Origin: an uncultured Pseudomonadota bacterium
GTDB lineage: Bacteria > Pseudomonadota > Gammaproteobacteria > Burkholderiales > Burkholderiaceae_C
Direction of reading: 5' to 3'
Assembly: GCA_945952465.1 (NCBI GenBank)
Contig: CAMFIB010000001.1
Location: 186,001-250,000, forward strand
DNA: 64,000 nt
Position numbers and translations under genes: made by a program. A model generated the notes under the pieces. That model was not told where the DNA came from. It made no database searches and saw nothing but the letters and a program-made list of their open reading frames with translations. The first letter of the stretch is position 1. Each line of letters opens with the position of its first letter. This document shows, one piece after another, positions 18,987 to 27,987 of this stretch.

Positions 18987-20024
18987 TTAGGCTGTGCATT
19001 CGATGTCTCCCTCAACTGGGCTGCTCGCCATCGGCAGCCGCTCGTGCGCGCTTTCCAGCGCGTCGAAAAAATCCTTCACCGCCTGCCATTGCCGGCCGGC
19101 GTCGTCAATCTGGTTCATGGTCTGGCGGAAGGCCTCGCCACCCGGCAGGCTGCGCACGTACCAGGCGATGTGCTTGCGCGCGCTGCGCAGGCCGCTGCCT
19201 TCCCCGTACAGCGCGTAGTGGTCGAGCAAATGGTCGAGCAGCAGTTGCCGCACCTCGGCCACCAGCGGCGGCGCCAGGTGTTCGCCGGTCTTCAGGAAGT
19301 GCACCACCTCGCGGAAGATCCACGGCCGGCCCTGCGCCGCGCGGCCGATCATCACCGCGTCGGCGCCGGTGGCGGCCAGCACCTCGCGCGCCTTTTCCGG
19401 CGTTGTGATGTCGCCATTGGCCACCACCGGAATGCGCAGCGCGGCCTTCACCGCGGCGATGGTCTCGTACTCCGCCTCGCCCTTGTAGCCCTGCTCGCGC
19501 GTGCGGCCGTGCACCGTCACCATCGCCACGCCGGCCGCTTCAGCCGCCCGCGCAATGGCCAGCGCGTTGCGCTGGTCGTGCCGCCAGCCGGTGCGCATCT
19601 TCAGCGTGACCGGCACGCCGTGCGGTGCCGCCGCGGTCACCACCGCCTGCACGATCTCAAGCGCCAGGGTTTCGTCCTGCATCAGCGCCGAGCCCGCCCA
19701 CTTGTTGCAGACCTTCTTGGCCGGGCAACCCATGTTGATGTCGATGATCTGCGCGCCGCGGTCGATGTTGTAGGCCGCCGCGTCGGCCATCATGGCCGCG
19801 TCGGTGCCGGCGATCTGCACCGCGATGGGCGCGGCTTCGCCGTCATGATTCGCGCGGCGCGAGGTCTTCAGGCTGTTCCAGAGGTCGCGCCGCGAGGTCA
19901 CCATCTCGCTCACCGCGTAGCCCGCGCCCAGCTTCTTGCACAGCATGCGGAAGGGCCGGTCCGTCACCCCCGCCATCGGCGCCGCGAACACGTTGTTCGC
20001 CAGTTCGTAGGGGCCGATGCGCAT
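18987..20024 (-). CDS. dusB: tRNA-dihydrouridine synthase B
   Basis: An FMN enzyme that reduces specific uridines in tRNA. The 345-residue TIM-barrel protein has AAPMAGVTDRPFR at the N-terminus, the catalytic-cysteine region IDINMGCPAKKVCNKWAGSA, TVHGRTREQGYKG, and GRAAQGRPWIF for the FMN phosphate site. It is the first gene of dusB-fis-purH. A TACAAT box read leftward at 20063-20068 could be the -10 of its promoter. Confidence 0.95.
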   Translation of the reverse strand: MRIGPYELANNVFAAPMAGVTDRPFRMLCKKLGAGYAVSEMVTSRRDLWNSLKTSRRANHDGEAAPIAVQIAGTDAAMMADAAAYNIDRGAQIIDINMGCPAKKVCNKWAGSALMQDETLALEIVQAVVTAAAPHGVPVTLKMRTGWRHDQRNALAIARAAEAAGVAMVTVHGRTREQGYKGEAEYETIAAVKAALRIPVVANGDITTPEKAREVLAATGADAVMIGRAAQGRPWIFREVVHFLKTGEHLAPPLVAEVRQLLLDHLLDHYALYGEGSGLRSARKHIAWYVRSLPGGEAFRQTMNQIDDAGRQWQAVKDFFDALESAHERLPMASSPVEGDIECTA

Positions 20025-20143
20025 GGTGGTCTTGAGAAGGGGGTGCCGAAAAAAGAGGCACGATTGTAGCTGCCCAAAATTTCAGCAGTTGAAACCGTTG
20101 GTGAGCGCGGACAAGAGGCCCGCTCCTATACTGCGCCGCACCC
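20025..20143. promoter_or_regulatory. Divergent promoter region between dusB and the YqaA-like gene
   Basis: 119 bp. Rightward, TATACT at 20127-20132 is a good -10 box only 12 bp before the ATG at 20144, with no Shine-Dalgarno in between. This implies a leaderless or nearly leaderless transcript. Leftward, TACAAT (20063-20068) is the candidate -10 for dusB. The -35 elements are weak on both sides. Confidence 0.4.
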
Positions 20144-20641
20144 ATGGAAGCCTGGATTAATCACCTGCTGGCGCTGCTCGCACTGCCCGAATACGGCCTC
20201 AGCACCGTCTTCGTCATCGCCTTCATTTCGGCCACGCTGCTGCCGCTGGGTTCAGAGCCCGCGGTGTTCGGACTGGTGAAGCTGAACCCCGAGCTGTTCT
20301 GGCCGGCCATCGTCGTCGCCACCATCGGCAACACGCTCGGCGGCGCGGTCGATTGGTGGATGGGCTACGGCGCCCACAACGCCGTCGACAAGTACCGCCA
20401 CTCCGCCACGCACCTGCGCGTGCTCGACTGGCTCAACCGCTTCGGCCCCAAGACCTGCCTGCTCGCCTGGCTGCCCGTGGTCGGCGACCCGCTCTGCGCC
20501 GTGGCCGGCTGGCTGCGCTTCCCGTTCTGGCCCTGCCTGGCCTACATGGCCATCGGCAAGTTCATCCGCTACGTGCTGATGACCGCCGCGCTGGTGTATG
20601 CGTTTCCGGGGAGTGTGGTGTTGAAGAACTTGGCGGGGTGA
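20144..20641 (+). CDS. YqaA family (DedA/SNARE-associated-like) inner membrane protein
   Basis: A 165-residue membrane protein with about four hydrophobic segments, including VFVIAFISATLLPLGSEPAV and FWPAIVVATIGNTLGGAVDW. The LLPLGSEP, GNTLGGAVDWWMG and FGPKTCLLAWLPVVGDPL blocks match the YqaA/DedA-like family, linked to membrane lipid and proton-motive-force homeostasis, possibly lipid scrambling. No specific substrate can be assigned. The start is an ATG without Shine-Dalgarno close behind a -10 box. The AT-rich island starts just downstream. Confidence 0.85.
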   Translation: MEAWINHLLALLALPEYGLSTVFVIAFISATLLPLGSEPAVFGLVKLNPELFWPAIVVATIGNTLGGAVDWWMGYGAHNAVDKYRHSATHLRVLDWLNRFGPKTCLLAWLPVVGDPLCAVAGWLRFPFWPCLAYMAIGKFIRYVLMTAALVYAFPGSVVLKNLAG

Positions 20642-20670
20642 ACCATAGCGCGAAGCGAGTACAAAAAATC

Positions 20671-21393
20671 CTATGCCTTTGCAGTAGGGGTAGCTCCGTT
20701 GGCCTGACTAGCAAATAGTAACTCCCGGTTCTTTTCGATTGCTGCCGAGAGCTTTTCTTGAAGCTCTCTATGATTTGAAAAAAAGTTTACGTTCATGTGA
20801 ACGTCGAAGTGAATTTTGGTTTTTTCGCCTGGCAATATAACGCTTTGCTTGCTTGCCACATAAATGATTGGCTTTCGAAGCGCTTCAGCGTAGCCCGCCT
20901 CGAAATAGCAGGATGGCCGCTCATCAGTCAGATCTGCAACGATGAACTGAGCTTTGGTAATTTCCGATTTGATGCGTCTAACCAAGTCATCCAAAGGGAT
21001 TTCTTTATCGATACGTATCGCTACGCAGCCCTGCTTGCTAAGAGCTTTCTCAACCGAGACAAATCGCTTAGTAAATTCTTCGTGAATTCGCTGTTCGTTC
21101 ATCTCACCATATTTATCACCTTGAATAGGCATAACAACGAACACACGGTGCTGAGGAGCAACTGTTCTGGATTGGGCCTTTGCAATAACTGCTTTCGCAA
21201 CGTTATTTTTCTTCGCAATAAAGTCGTCAAAAGTACTTTGCTTCCGGCTCCAATGCTCTTTCGTTTTATATATGCGAAGGTCTACCACTTGATGAGAGGT
21301 CGTTCTACCTCCTCTGCGATAGTTAACGATGCCATCTCTCAGAAACGGCAAAATTACTTGAGTATGTGCTTCTTCTTCAGAAAGGTTGCACAT
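20671..21393 (-). CDS. Protein with nucleoside 2-deoxyribosyltransferase/TIR-like domain, on an AT-rich island
   Basis: 240 residues from the ATG at 21393; a TTG at 21441 would add 16 residues, and neither start has a good ribosome site. The C-terminal domain (about 82-210) reads HRVFVVMPIQG, then RIDKEIPLDDLVRRI, FIVADLTDERPSCYFEAGYA and EALRKPIIYVAS. This is the signature of the nucleoside 2-deoxyribosyltransferase-like fold. E165 sits where the family has its catalytic Glu. Such domains are found as NAD or nucleotide-hydrolysing effectors in bacterial defence. The N-terminal 80 residues are Lys/Arg-rich and unrecognised. Base composition (about 33-48% GC in lines I counted) contrasts with about 70% around it, which points to recent acquisition. 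No partner gene is present. Confidence 0.65.
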   Translation of the reverse strand: MCNLSEEEAHTQVILPFLRDGIVNYRRGGRTTSHQVVDLRIYKTKEHWSRKQSTFDDFIAKKNNVAKAVIAKAQSRTVAPQHRVFVVMPIQGDKYGEMNEQRIHEEFTKRFVSVEKALSKQGCVAIRIDKEIPLDDLVRRIKSEITKAQFIVADLTDERPSCYFEAGYAEALRKPIIYVASKQSVILPGEKTKIHFDVHMNVNFFSNHRELQEKLSAAIEKNRELLFASQANGATPTAKA

Positions 21394-21518
21394 GTATCGT
21401 TGTCGAGCACCGGGAAGAATTAGAACTGCGTGAAAATACAAAATCTGGCTTTCGAGTAATTGGCTTGCTCGCTATTTTGATTTAGAAGTGGAAAGTCAGA
21501 AATACTTCTTTTCGGTCA

Positions 21519-23225
21519 CTATTCCACCCCTTCGATAAGAAACCTTACTCGACTTACCCCCTGCCACTCATCCGTCTCCAACCGAAACGCCAGATGCGCG
21601 CGCGCTGGCAGCGGTTCGGTCCGGCCGAACCAGATGCCGTCGACCGGCTGACCCTGGTGCTTCAGTTTCAGCGACAGATGTTTCTCGCCGACGAGGCGTT
21701 GTGACAGCACGTCGACTTCTTCGCTGAAGACCGGCGGGGCGAAGCCCTGGCCCCAGACCGCCGCGTGCAGGGTGTCGACCATCTCGGGGCGGCGGTATTC
21801 GGGGGCGAGGGGGCCGTCGGTTTCCAGGCGGCGGGTGAGGGTGGCGGGGGCGAGCCACTCTTGCGCGACGGCCGCCAGGCCGGCTTCGAATTCGTCGAGG
21901 CGGTCGGCGTTGACGGTGCAGCCGGCGGCCATGGCGTGGCCGCCGAAGCGCAGCAGCACGCCGGGGTGGCGTTTGGCGACGAGGTCGAGTGCGTCGCGCA
22001 AATGGAATCCGGGGATGGAGCGGCCGGAGCCTTTGAGTTCGTCTTCGTGGCCGGGCGCCTGGCTGGCGGCGAAGACGAAGGTGGGCCGGTGCAGCTTGTC
22101 TTTGATGCGGGAGGCGACGATGCCGACCACGCCTTCGTGGAAGTCGGGGTCGAACACGCACAGCGCGGGGGGCGGCGCCTCGCCTTCGTCGAACAGCGAT
22201 TCGGCGATCGCGAAGGCCTGCTCGCGCATGTCGCCCTCGATCTCGCGGCGCTCGCGGTTGATGGCGTCGAGCTGCTGGGCGAGTGCGGCGGCCTGGGTGG
22301 CGTCGTCGGTGAGCAGGCAGGTGATGCCGAGTGTCATGTCGGCCAGCCGGCCGGCGGCGTTGATGCGGGGGCCGAGCGCAAAGCCGAAGTCGAAGGTGGT
22401 GGCGCGGCGGGCGTCGCGGCCGGCTGCGGTGAACAGCGCGGCCAGGCCAGCGGGCATGGCGCCGTCGCGCACGCGCTTCAGGCCCTGGGCGACGAGGCGG
22501 CGGTTGTTGGCGTCGAGCCGCACGACGTCGGCGACGGTGCCGAGCGCGACCAGCGGCAGCAGCGCATCGAGCTTGGGCTGGTTCTGCGGCGTGAACACCC
22601 CGCGCGCGCGCAGCTCGGCGCGCAGCGCCAGCAGCACGTAGAACATGACGCCGACGCCGGCGATGGACTTGCTTTCGAAGCCGCAGCCGGGCTGGTTGGG
22701 GTTGACCAGCACGTCGGCGGCGGGCAGCGCGGGGCCGGGCAGATGGTGGTCCGTCACCAGCACCTGCAGGCCGAGCGACTGGGCCTCGGCCACGCCTTCG
22801 ACGCTGGCGATGCCGTTGTCGACCGTGATGAGCACGTCGGCGCCGGTGGCCTTGACGCGGCGCGCGATGGGCGGGGTGAGGCCGTAGCCGTCTACCACGC
22901 GGTCGGGCACGAGGAAATCGACGTGTTGTGCGCCGAGCAGCTTGAGGCCGCGCACGGCCACGGCGCAGGCGGTGGCGCCGTCGCAGTCGTAGTCGGCCAC
23001 GATGCAGAGCTTCTTGTGGGCGGCGATGGCGTCGGCCAGCAGCACGGCGGCTTCGTGTGCGCCGGTGAGGCCGGCGGGCGGCAGCAGGTGGGCCAGGCCG
23101 TCGTCGAGTTCGGCGGTGTTGAGCACGCCGCGGGCGGCATACAGGCGGGCCAGCAGCGGGTGAACGCCGGCCTGTTCAAGCGCCCAGGCGGCGCGGGGCG
23201 GAACGTCGCGTACTACGATTTTCAT
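21519..23225 (-). CDS. recJ: Single-stranded-DNA-specific exonuclease RecJ
   Basis: A 5'-3' single-strand exonuclease of recombination and mismatch repair, 568 residues. DHH-family motifs are in order: VADYDCDGATA (78-83 core), VDNG (about 135-138) and VTDHHLPG (159-161). A DHHA1 region follows, with GGHAMAAGCTV near residue 420. The start at 23225 (MKIVVRDVPP) overlaps the stop of the upstream RpfE-like gene by 4 bp, inside a dispersed repeat. Reading further upstream in frame gives no family similarity. Confidence 0.96.
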   Translation of the reverse strand: MKIVVRDVPPRAAWALEQAGVHPLLARLYAARGVLNTAELDDGLAHLLPPAGLTGAHEAAVLLADAIAAHKKLCIVADYDCDGATACAVAVRGLKLLGAQHVDFLVPDRVVDGYGLTPPIARRVKATGADVLITVDNGIASVEGVAEAQSLGLQVLVTDHHLPGPALPAADVLVNPNQPGCGFESKSIAGVGVMFYVLLALRAELRARGVFTPQNQPKLDALLPLVALGTVADVVRLDANNRRLVAQGLKRVRDGAMPAGLAALFTAAGRDARRATTFDFGFALGPRINAAGRLADMTLGITCLLTDDATQAAALAQQLDAINRERREIEGDMREQAFAIAESLFDEGEAPPPALCVFDPDFHEGVVGIVASRIKDKLHRPTFVFAASQAPGHEDELKGSGRSIPGFHLRDALDLVAKRHPGVLLRFGGHAMAAGCTVNADRLDEFEAGLAAVAQEWLAPATLTRRLETDGPLAPEYRRPEMVDTLHAAVWGQGFAPPVFSEEVDVLSQRLVGEKHLSLKLKHQGQPVDGIWFGRTEPLPARAHLAFRLETDEWQGVSRVRFLIEGVE

Positions 23226-23280
23226 AGCGAAGAAATGAGATCGGGCGCTGACTTGCGGCCAAAAAGATTCGAAATTCGGC
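23221..23280 (+). repeat. Dispersed repeat copy 4, at the junction of the RpfE-like gene and recJ
   Basis: TTCATAGCGAAGAAATGAGA, TCGGGCGCTGACTTGCGGCC, then AAAAAGATTCGAAATTCGG. The core GGCGCTGACTTGCGGCC (23244-23260) is unchanged. Read leftward it encodes the last 19 residues of the RpfE-like protein (ISNLFGRKSAPDLISSL and stop), and its edge supplies the overlapping recJ start codon. Confidence 0.82.
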
Positions 23281-24163
23281 GGACCAGGCCGTTGGAACCG
23301 CCTCCGGCGCCGGCCGCCCAGCGGCGGGCCACGCGCTCGCCGCACAGCGTGAGCGAGACGGCCTCGCCGGCCTGGGCGCGGCGGGCCCAGTCGGCGATGG
23401 GGCCGGCGTCCAGGGTGTGCCAGGCTTCGGCCCATTCGGCGGCCTGGCCACGGCGGGCGGGGCCGTCGAGCTGCGGCGCGACCACCACCTGGTCCGAAGG
23501 CGCGGGGGGCGCCTCCAGCACGCCGGCGCCCGTCACCCAGAACGAGTTGGCGGCGGGCAGGCCGCGCGCCTCGGCGGCCTCGCTGACGGGGTGGGTGTAG
23601 AGCAGCATCTGCATTTCGTTCTGCAGCCGGCGCAGCAGCGGCGACGGCACCATCCACGGCTCCAGTAGCTGCCCGCGCACGCGGTCGAGCGAGGCGGTGC
23701 GCAGGCCGCGAAAAACCTCGCCGGTGGCCAGCCAGCAGCCGGCGACCGCGCCCCAGCGCTGCAGCGTGATGCCGTCTTCGGCGAACCACGGCGCCATGGT
23801 GGCGAGCAGCGCGTCAGAGGCTGCGGCGTCGAGCGCCAGGGCGTCGGGGTTGCCCATCACCACATGGTTGGCGCCCACGTCCCAGCGGCAGGGCCGCACC
23901 CAGGCGCAGGGCGTGCCGGTAGTGCCGGACTCGAACGCGGCCCAGGGAATGCGGCCGTCGTCGCCGGGCAGGCCGTTGGCGGCGGCCAGCACGCGCTCGA
24001 ACGGGGTGGACCAGCTCTCGGCGCTTTCGCCCAGTTCGCCGGCCACGCCCAGCCGGGCGAGCAGGGCGCCGAGGCGGGGCAATTGCAGGCCGCGCAAGGC
24101 GGCGTCGAAGGCGGGGTCGTCGATCCGCGCGGCGGGCACGATCAGGTGGGAGGGCGCGGGCAT
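23222..24163 (-). CDS. RpfE-like conserved protein upstream of recJ
   Basis: A 313-residue protein I relate to the family annotated as regulatory protein RpfE type (sometimes mislabelled phosphoglycerate mutase), based on its place next to recJ and its general pattern. It begins SHLIVPAARIDDPAFDAAL and has a central GCWLATGEVFRGLRTASLDRV and a MQMLLYTHPVSEAAEARGLP block. Its biochemical role is unknown. The last ~19 residues come from a dispersed repeat that forms the overlap with recJ, so the tail is probably not part of the ancestral protein. Divergent from lolC with a 34-bp gap. Confidence 0.65.
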   Translation of the reverse strand: MPAPSHLIVPAARIDDPAFDAALRGLQLPRLGALLARLGVAGELGESAESWSTPFERVLAAANGLPGDDGRIPWAAFESGTTGTPCAWVRPCRWDVGANHVVMGNPDALALDAAASDALLATMAPWFAEDGITLQRWGAVAGCWLATGEVFRGLRTASLDRVRGQLLEPWMVPSPLLRRLQNEMQMLLYTHPVSEAAEARGLPAANSFWVTGAGVLEAPPAPSDQVVVAPQLDGPARRGQAAEWAEAWHTLDAGPIADWARRAQAGEAVSLTLCGERVARRWAAGAGGGSNGLVRRISNLFGRKSAPDLISSL

Positions 24164-24197
24164 GGGGGTATTGTCCGGGATGCAACAATCACGGCCA

Positions 24198-25446
24198 ATG
24201 CAGACCCCCTTCGAACTGAACCTCGGCTGGCGCTACACGCGCGCCGGCCGGGCCACCCGGCGCAACGGTTTCATCTCCTTCATCTCGGGCGTGTCCATGC
24301 TGGGCATCGCGCTCGGCGTGGCCGCGCTCATCATCGTGCTGAGCGTGATGAACGGCTTCCAGAAGGAGGTGCGCGACCGCATGCTGGGCGTGGTGGCGCA
24401 CATCGAGATCTACGCGATGAACGGCGGCGCGCTGCCCGACGTGCCGGGCCTCATCGCCAAGGTCAAGGCCAACCCGCAGGTGGTGGGCGCGGCCCCGTTC
24501 ATTGCGGCGCAGGCGCTGGTGGCGCGCGGCGAGGACATGAAGGGCACCATCGTGCGCGGCATCGACCCCGCGCTGGAGCCCGAGGTGACAGACGTGACCA
24601 GCGGCATCCGCAACTCGGCGCTGAGCCGCCTAGTGCCGGGCGGCTTCGGCGTGGTGCCGGGCGTTGAACTGGCGCGGCAACTGGGCGTGCGCGAGGGCGA
24701 CGTCATCACGCTGATCGCGCCGAGCGGCCAGGTCACGCCGGCCGGCGTGGTGCCGCGGCTCAAGCAGTTCACCGTGGTGGGCACCTTCGACTCCGGCCAT
24801 TTCGAATACGACTCGGCGCTGTCGATGATCCACCAGGACGACGCGGCCCGCATCTTCCGCCTCGAAGGGCCGACCGGCGTGCGCGTGAAATTGAAAGACC
24901 TGCACCAGGCCCGCGAAGTGGCGGCCGAGCTGCAGCAGACGCTGGGCAACGAGGTGCTCATTCGCGACTGGACGCGCCAGAACAAGACCTGGTTCGCCGC
25001 CGTGCAGCTCGAGAAACGCATGATGTTCATCATCCTCACGCTGATCGTCGCGGTGGCGGCGTTCAACCTGGTCAGCACGCTGGTGATGAACGTGACCGAC
25101 AAGCGCGCCGACATCGCGATTTTGCGCACGCTGGGCGCCAGCCCGAAAAGCATCATGGGCATCTTCGTGGTGCAGGGCGCGGCGGTGGGCGTGGTGGGCA
25201 CGCTGGCCGGCCTGCTGCTGGGCCTGGGCATCGCCTGCAACATCGACGTGCTGGTGCCCGCGCTGGAGAAACTGCTGCACGCCAACTTCCTGCCGCAGGA
25301 CATCTACCTCATCAGCCGCATGCCCAGCGAGCCGCTCGCCAGCGACATCGTGCCGGTGGCGGTGATCTCGCTGGTGCTGTCCTTCCTGGCGACCATTTAT
25401 CCGAGCTGGCGCGCCAGCCGCGTCAACCCCGCCGAGGCCTTGCGTT

Positions 25447-25454
<8 letters not shown>
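24198..25454 (+). CDS. lolC: Lipoprotein-releasing ABC transporter permease LolC/LolE
   Basis: The membrane subunit of the Lol system, which extracts outer-membrane lipoproteins from the inner membrane. The 418-residue protein has the N-terminal [10 protein letters not shown] and [20 protein letters not shown], a long periplasmic MacB-like loop, and FtsX-type C-terminal helices with [10 protein letters not shown] at the end. A single LolC/E-like permease gene precedes lolD, which suggests the one-permease (LolF-type) version. The start at 24198 is 34 bp from the divergent gene. lolD overlaps its end by 8 bp. Confidence 0.94.
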
Positions 25455-26124
<670 letters not shown>

Positions 26125-26157
26125 TTCCGTTCAGGCCCGCAGCGGGCAGCGCGCCGG

Positions 26158-26469
26158 TCAGTCCTTGCCCTTGCTTTCCTCTTCCTTGCCGGCGATGCTG
26201 CCGGTGGTGTTGAGGTATTCCTTGAGCTGCTTGGAGAAGAACTTGTCCTTGCGGCGGATCCATTCCAGCACCATGGCCGCGTGTTCCTTTTCCTCGTCGC
26301 GGTTGTGCTCCAGGATTTTTTTCAGCTCCGGGTCCTTGCAGGCATCGACGCGCTGCTGGTACCAATCCACCGCCTCCAGCTCTTCCATCAGCGAGCTGAT
26401 GGCGCGGTGCATGTCGCGGGTGGCGTCCGAGAGTTCATTGATGGGTTCGTGGTAGCCCTCGCTGGCCAT
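26158..26469 (-). CDS. Encapsulated-ferritin-type (EncFtn) ferroxidase, no encapsulin signal
   Basis: A 103-residue ferritin-like protein very close to the encapsulated ferritin of Rhodospirillum rubrum: EELEAVDWYQQRVDACKDPEL and HNRDEEKEHAAMVLEWIRR. The residues equivalent to the ferroxidase ligands Glu32, Glu62 and His65 of that protein are E30, E60 and H63. These proteins form ring-shaped decamers with the iron site at a subunit interface. The tail (TGSIAGKEEESKGKD) lacks an encapsulin-targeting peptide, and no encapsulin gene is in the window. It may therefore act free in the cytosol or load differently. Ribosome site AGGAAGAACACC before the ATG. It stands alone, divergent from tatD. Confidence 0.88.
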   Translation of the reverse strand: MASEGYHEPINELSDATRDMHRAISSLMEELEAVDWYQQRVDACKDPELKKILEHNRDEEKEHAAMVLEWIRRKDKFFSKQLKEYLNTTGSIAGKEEESKGKD

Positions 26470-26580
26470 GGTGTTCTTCCTTTTTCGGGTGTGTTTCAGG
26501 GAGTTGTCCGTTGCAGTTTAGGCAGCCGCGCGAATTCCGTCCGGCGCGGGGCTTTGTGCCGCCGCTACAGTAGCGCAACC

Positions 26581-27465
26581 ATGACGTGGATCGACACCCA
26601 CTGCCACCTCGACGCACCCGAGTTTTCCGGGGAATATGAAGGAAATCGGCCGCAAGTCAGCACCGTTCGGTCGTTTGCTGCTACCAAAGGTGTAGCGCTG
26701 TGCGTCATTCCCGCCGTGGCGCCCGGCAACTTCGAGGCCGTGCGCCAGTTGGCCCACGCCGGCGCCGACGCCTACGCCCTGGGCATTCACCCGCTCATGG
26801 TGCCGCGCACGCCGGACGCCGATCTTCAAACACTCGACCACGCGCTGACCACCCACGCGCCGGACGGGCGGCTGGTCGCGGTCGGCGAGATCGGGCTCGA
26901 TTTCTTCGTGCCCGCGCTGTGCGAGCCCGCCATGCGCGAGCGGCAGGAACACGTCTACCGCGCGCAGCTCGAACTGGCGCACCGCCACCGGCTGCCGGTC
27001 ATCGTGCACGTGCGGCGCTCGGCCGACCGGCTGCTGAAGCATCTGCGCGAGCTGGCGTCGCACGGCCAGGCGGTGACCGGCATCGCCCACGCCTTCAACG
27101 GCAGCCGCCAGCAGGCCGAGGCCTTCGTCGAACTCGGCTTCAAGCTGGGTTTCGGCGGCGCCGTCACTTTCGAGCGTGCGCTGCAACTGCGCCGCCTCGC
27201 GGCCGAACTGCCGCTGGCCGCGCTGGTCATGGAGACCGACGCACCCGACATCCCGCCGCACTGGCTGTACCGCACCGCCGAGCAGCGTGCCGCCGGTGAA
27301 CCACAAGGCCGCAACGAGCCGGGCGAGCTGCCGCGCATTGCGGCGGTGGTGGCCGAGCTGCGCGGCATCGGCGTCGATGAACTGGCCGCCGCCACCACCC
27401 GCAATGCGCTGGCCGCGCTGCCAAGGCTCGCGCCGCTGCTGGCGGCGAGCAAGGGTGCGGCGTGA
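26581..27465 (+). CDS. tatD: TatD-family metal-dependent hydrolase
   Basis: A TIM-barrel metal-dependent nuclease of 294 residues: WIDTHCHLD (metal HxH), AVGEIGLDFF, VIVHVRRS, IAHAFNGS and the C-terminal METDAPDIPPHW. TatD proteins are 3'-5' DNA/RNA exonucleases linked to DNA repair. Residues ~17-37 (GEYEGNRPQVSTVRSFAATK) correspond to a dispersed repeat inserted in frame between the first metal motif and the next strand; relatives have a shorter charged loop there. The stop overlaps the start of the downstream glycosylase gene by 4 bp. Start at the ATG at 26581. Confidence 0.93.
   Translation: MTWIDTHCHLDAPEFSGEYEGNRPQVSTVRSFAATKGVALCVIPAVAPGNFEAVRQLAHAGADAYALGIHPLMVPRTPDADLQTLDHALTTHAPDGRLVAVGEIGLDFFVPALCEPAMRERQEHVYRAQLELAHRHRLPVIVHVRRSADRLLKHLRELASHGQAVTGIAHAFNGSRQQAEAFVELGFKLGFGGAVTFERALQLRRLAAELPLAALVMETDAPDIPPHWLYRTAEQRAAGEPQGRNEPGELPRIAAVVAELRGIGVDELAAATTRNALAALPRLAPLLAASKGAA
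26629..26692 (-). repeat. Dispersed repeat copy 5, inside tatD
   Basis: Read on the minus strand: TAGCAGCAAACGACCGAACG, GTGCTGACTTGCGGCCGATT, then TCCTTCATATTCC. The GCTGACTTGCGGCCGATTT core is identical to the copies at 16955 and 56788 but in opposite orientation. The whole insertion is in frame with tatD and lies within its first 40 codons. Confidence 0.85.
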
Positions 27466-27965
27466 CACGGTTGAACGGGCTGCCGCCGGTCGTTGGCCCC
27501 GCCACCCGCCTCGTCGTGCTCGGCAGCTTTCCCGGCGCGGCCTCGCTGGCGGCCGGCCAGTACTACGCCCACCCGCGCAACCAGTTCTGGCCCATCGTCA
27601 CCGAATTGCTGGCGCACGACCCGGCCGCCGTGCGGGCGCTGCCCTATGCCCAGCGCTGCGAGTGGCTGGTGGCGCACGGCCTGGGCGTGTGGGACGTGTA
27701 CGCCACCTGCGAGCGCGAGGGCAGCCTGGACACCGCCATCCGCAACGCCCAGCCCAACCCGCTGGAGCGGCTGCGCGACCGGTGCCCGGCGCTGCGGGCC
27801 ATCGCCCATAATGGCGGCGAAAGTTTCAAGCTGGCGCGTGTCACCGCCGCGTTCGGCTGGCCGGTGATCCGGCTGCCGTCCACCAGCCCCGCCAACGCGA
27901 GCTGGAGCCTGGCGCGCAAGCAGGCGGCCTGGCGCGAGGCGTTCGCCGCGCACGGCCTGCTCTGA
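27462..27965 (+). CDS. DNA-deoxyinosine (hypoxanthine-DNA) glycosylase, uracil-DNA glycosylase superfamily family 6
   Basis: 167 residues; removes deaminated adenine (hypoxanthine) from DNA if it behaves like the family. Motif 1 reads LGSFPGAASLAAGQYYAHP followed by NQFWPI; the second UDG-superfamily motif is LPSTSPANASW near residue 139. It starts at a GTG that overlaps the tatD stop (GTGA), so it is translated with that nuclease; the pairing of two DNA-processing enzymes is sensible. The alternative is a Mug-like mismatch glycosylase, but the YYAHP..QFWPI block favours the hypoxanthine group. Confidence 0.85.
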   Translation: MTRLNGLPPVVGPATRLVVLGSFPGAASLAAGQYYAHPRNQFWPIVTELLAHDPAAVRALPYAQRCEWLVAHGLGVWDVYATCEREGSLDTAIRNAQPNPLERLRDRCPALRAIAHNGGESFKLARVTAAFGWPVIRLPSTSPANASWSLARKQAAWREAFAAHGLL

Positions 27966-27987
27966 CCCCACGCCCTTTTTTTCACCC

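Noticed and set aside
26131-26150. GCCCGCaGCGGGC between lolD and the ferritin-like gene as a terminator
   Set aside because: The loop would be too small and no T run follows on either strand.
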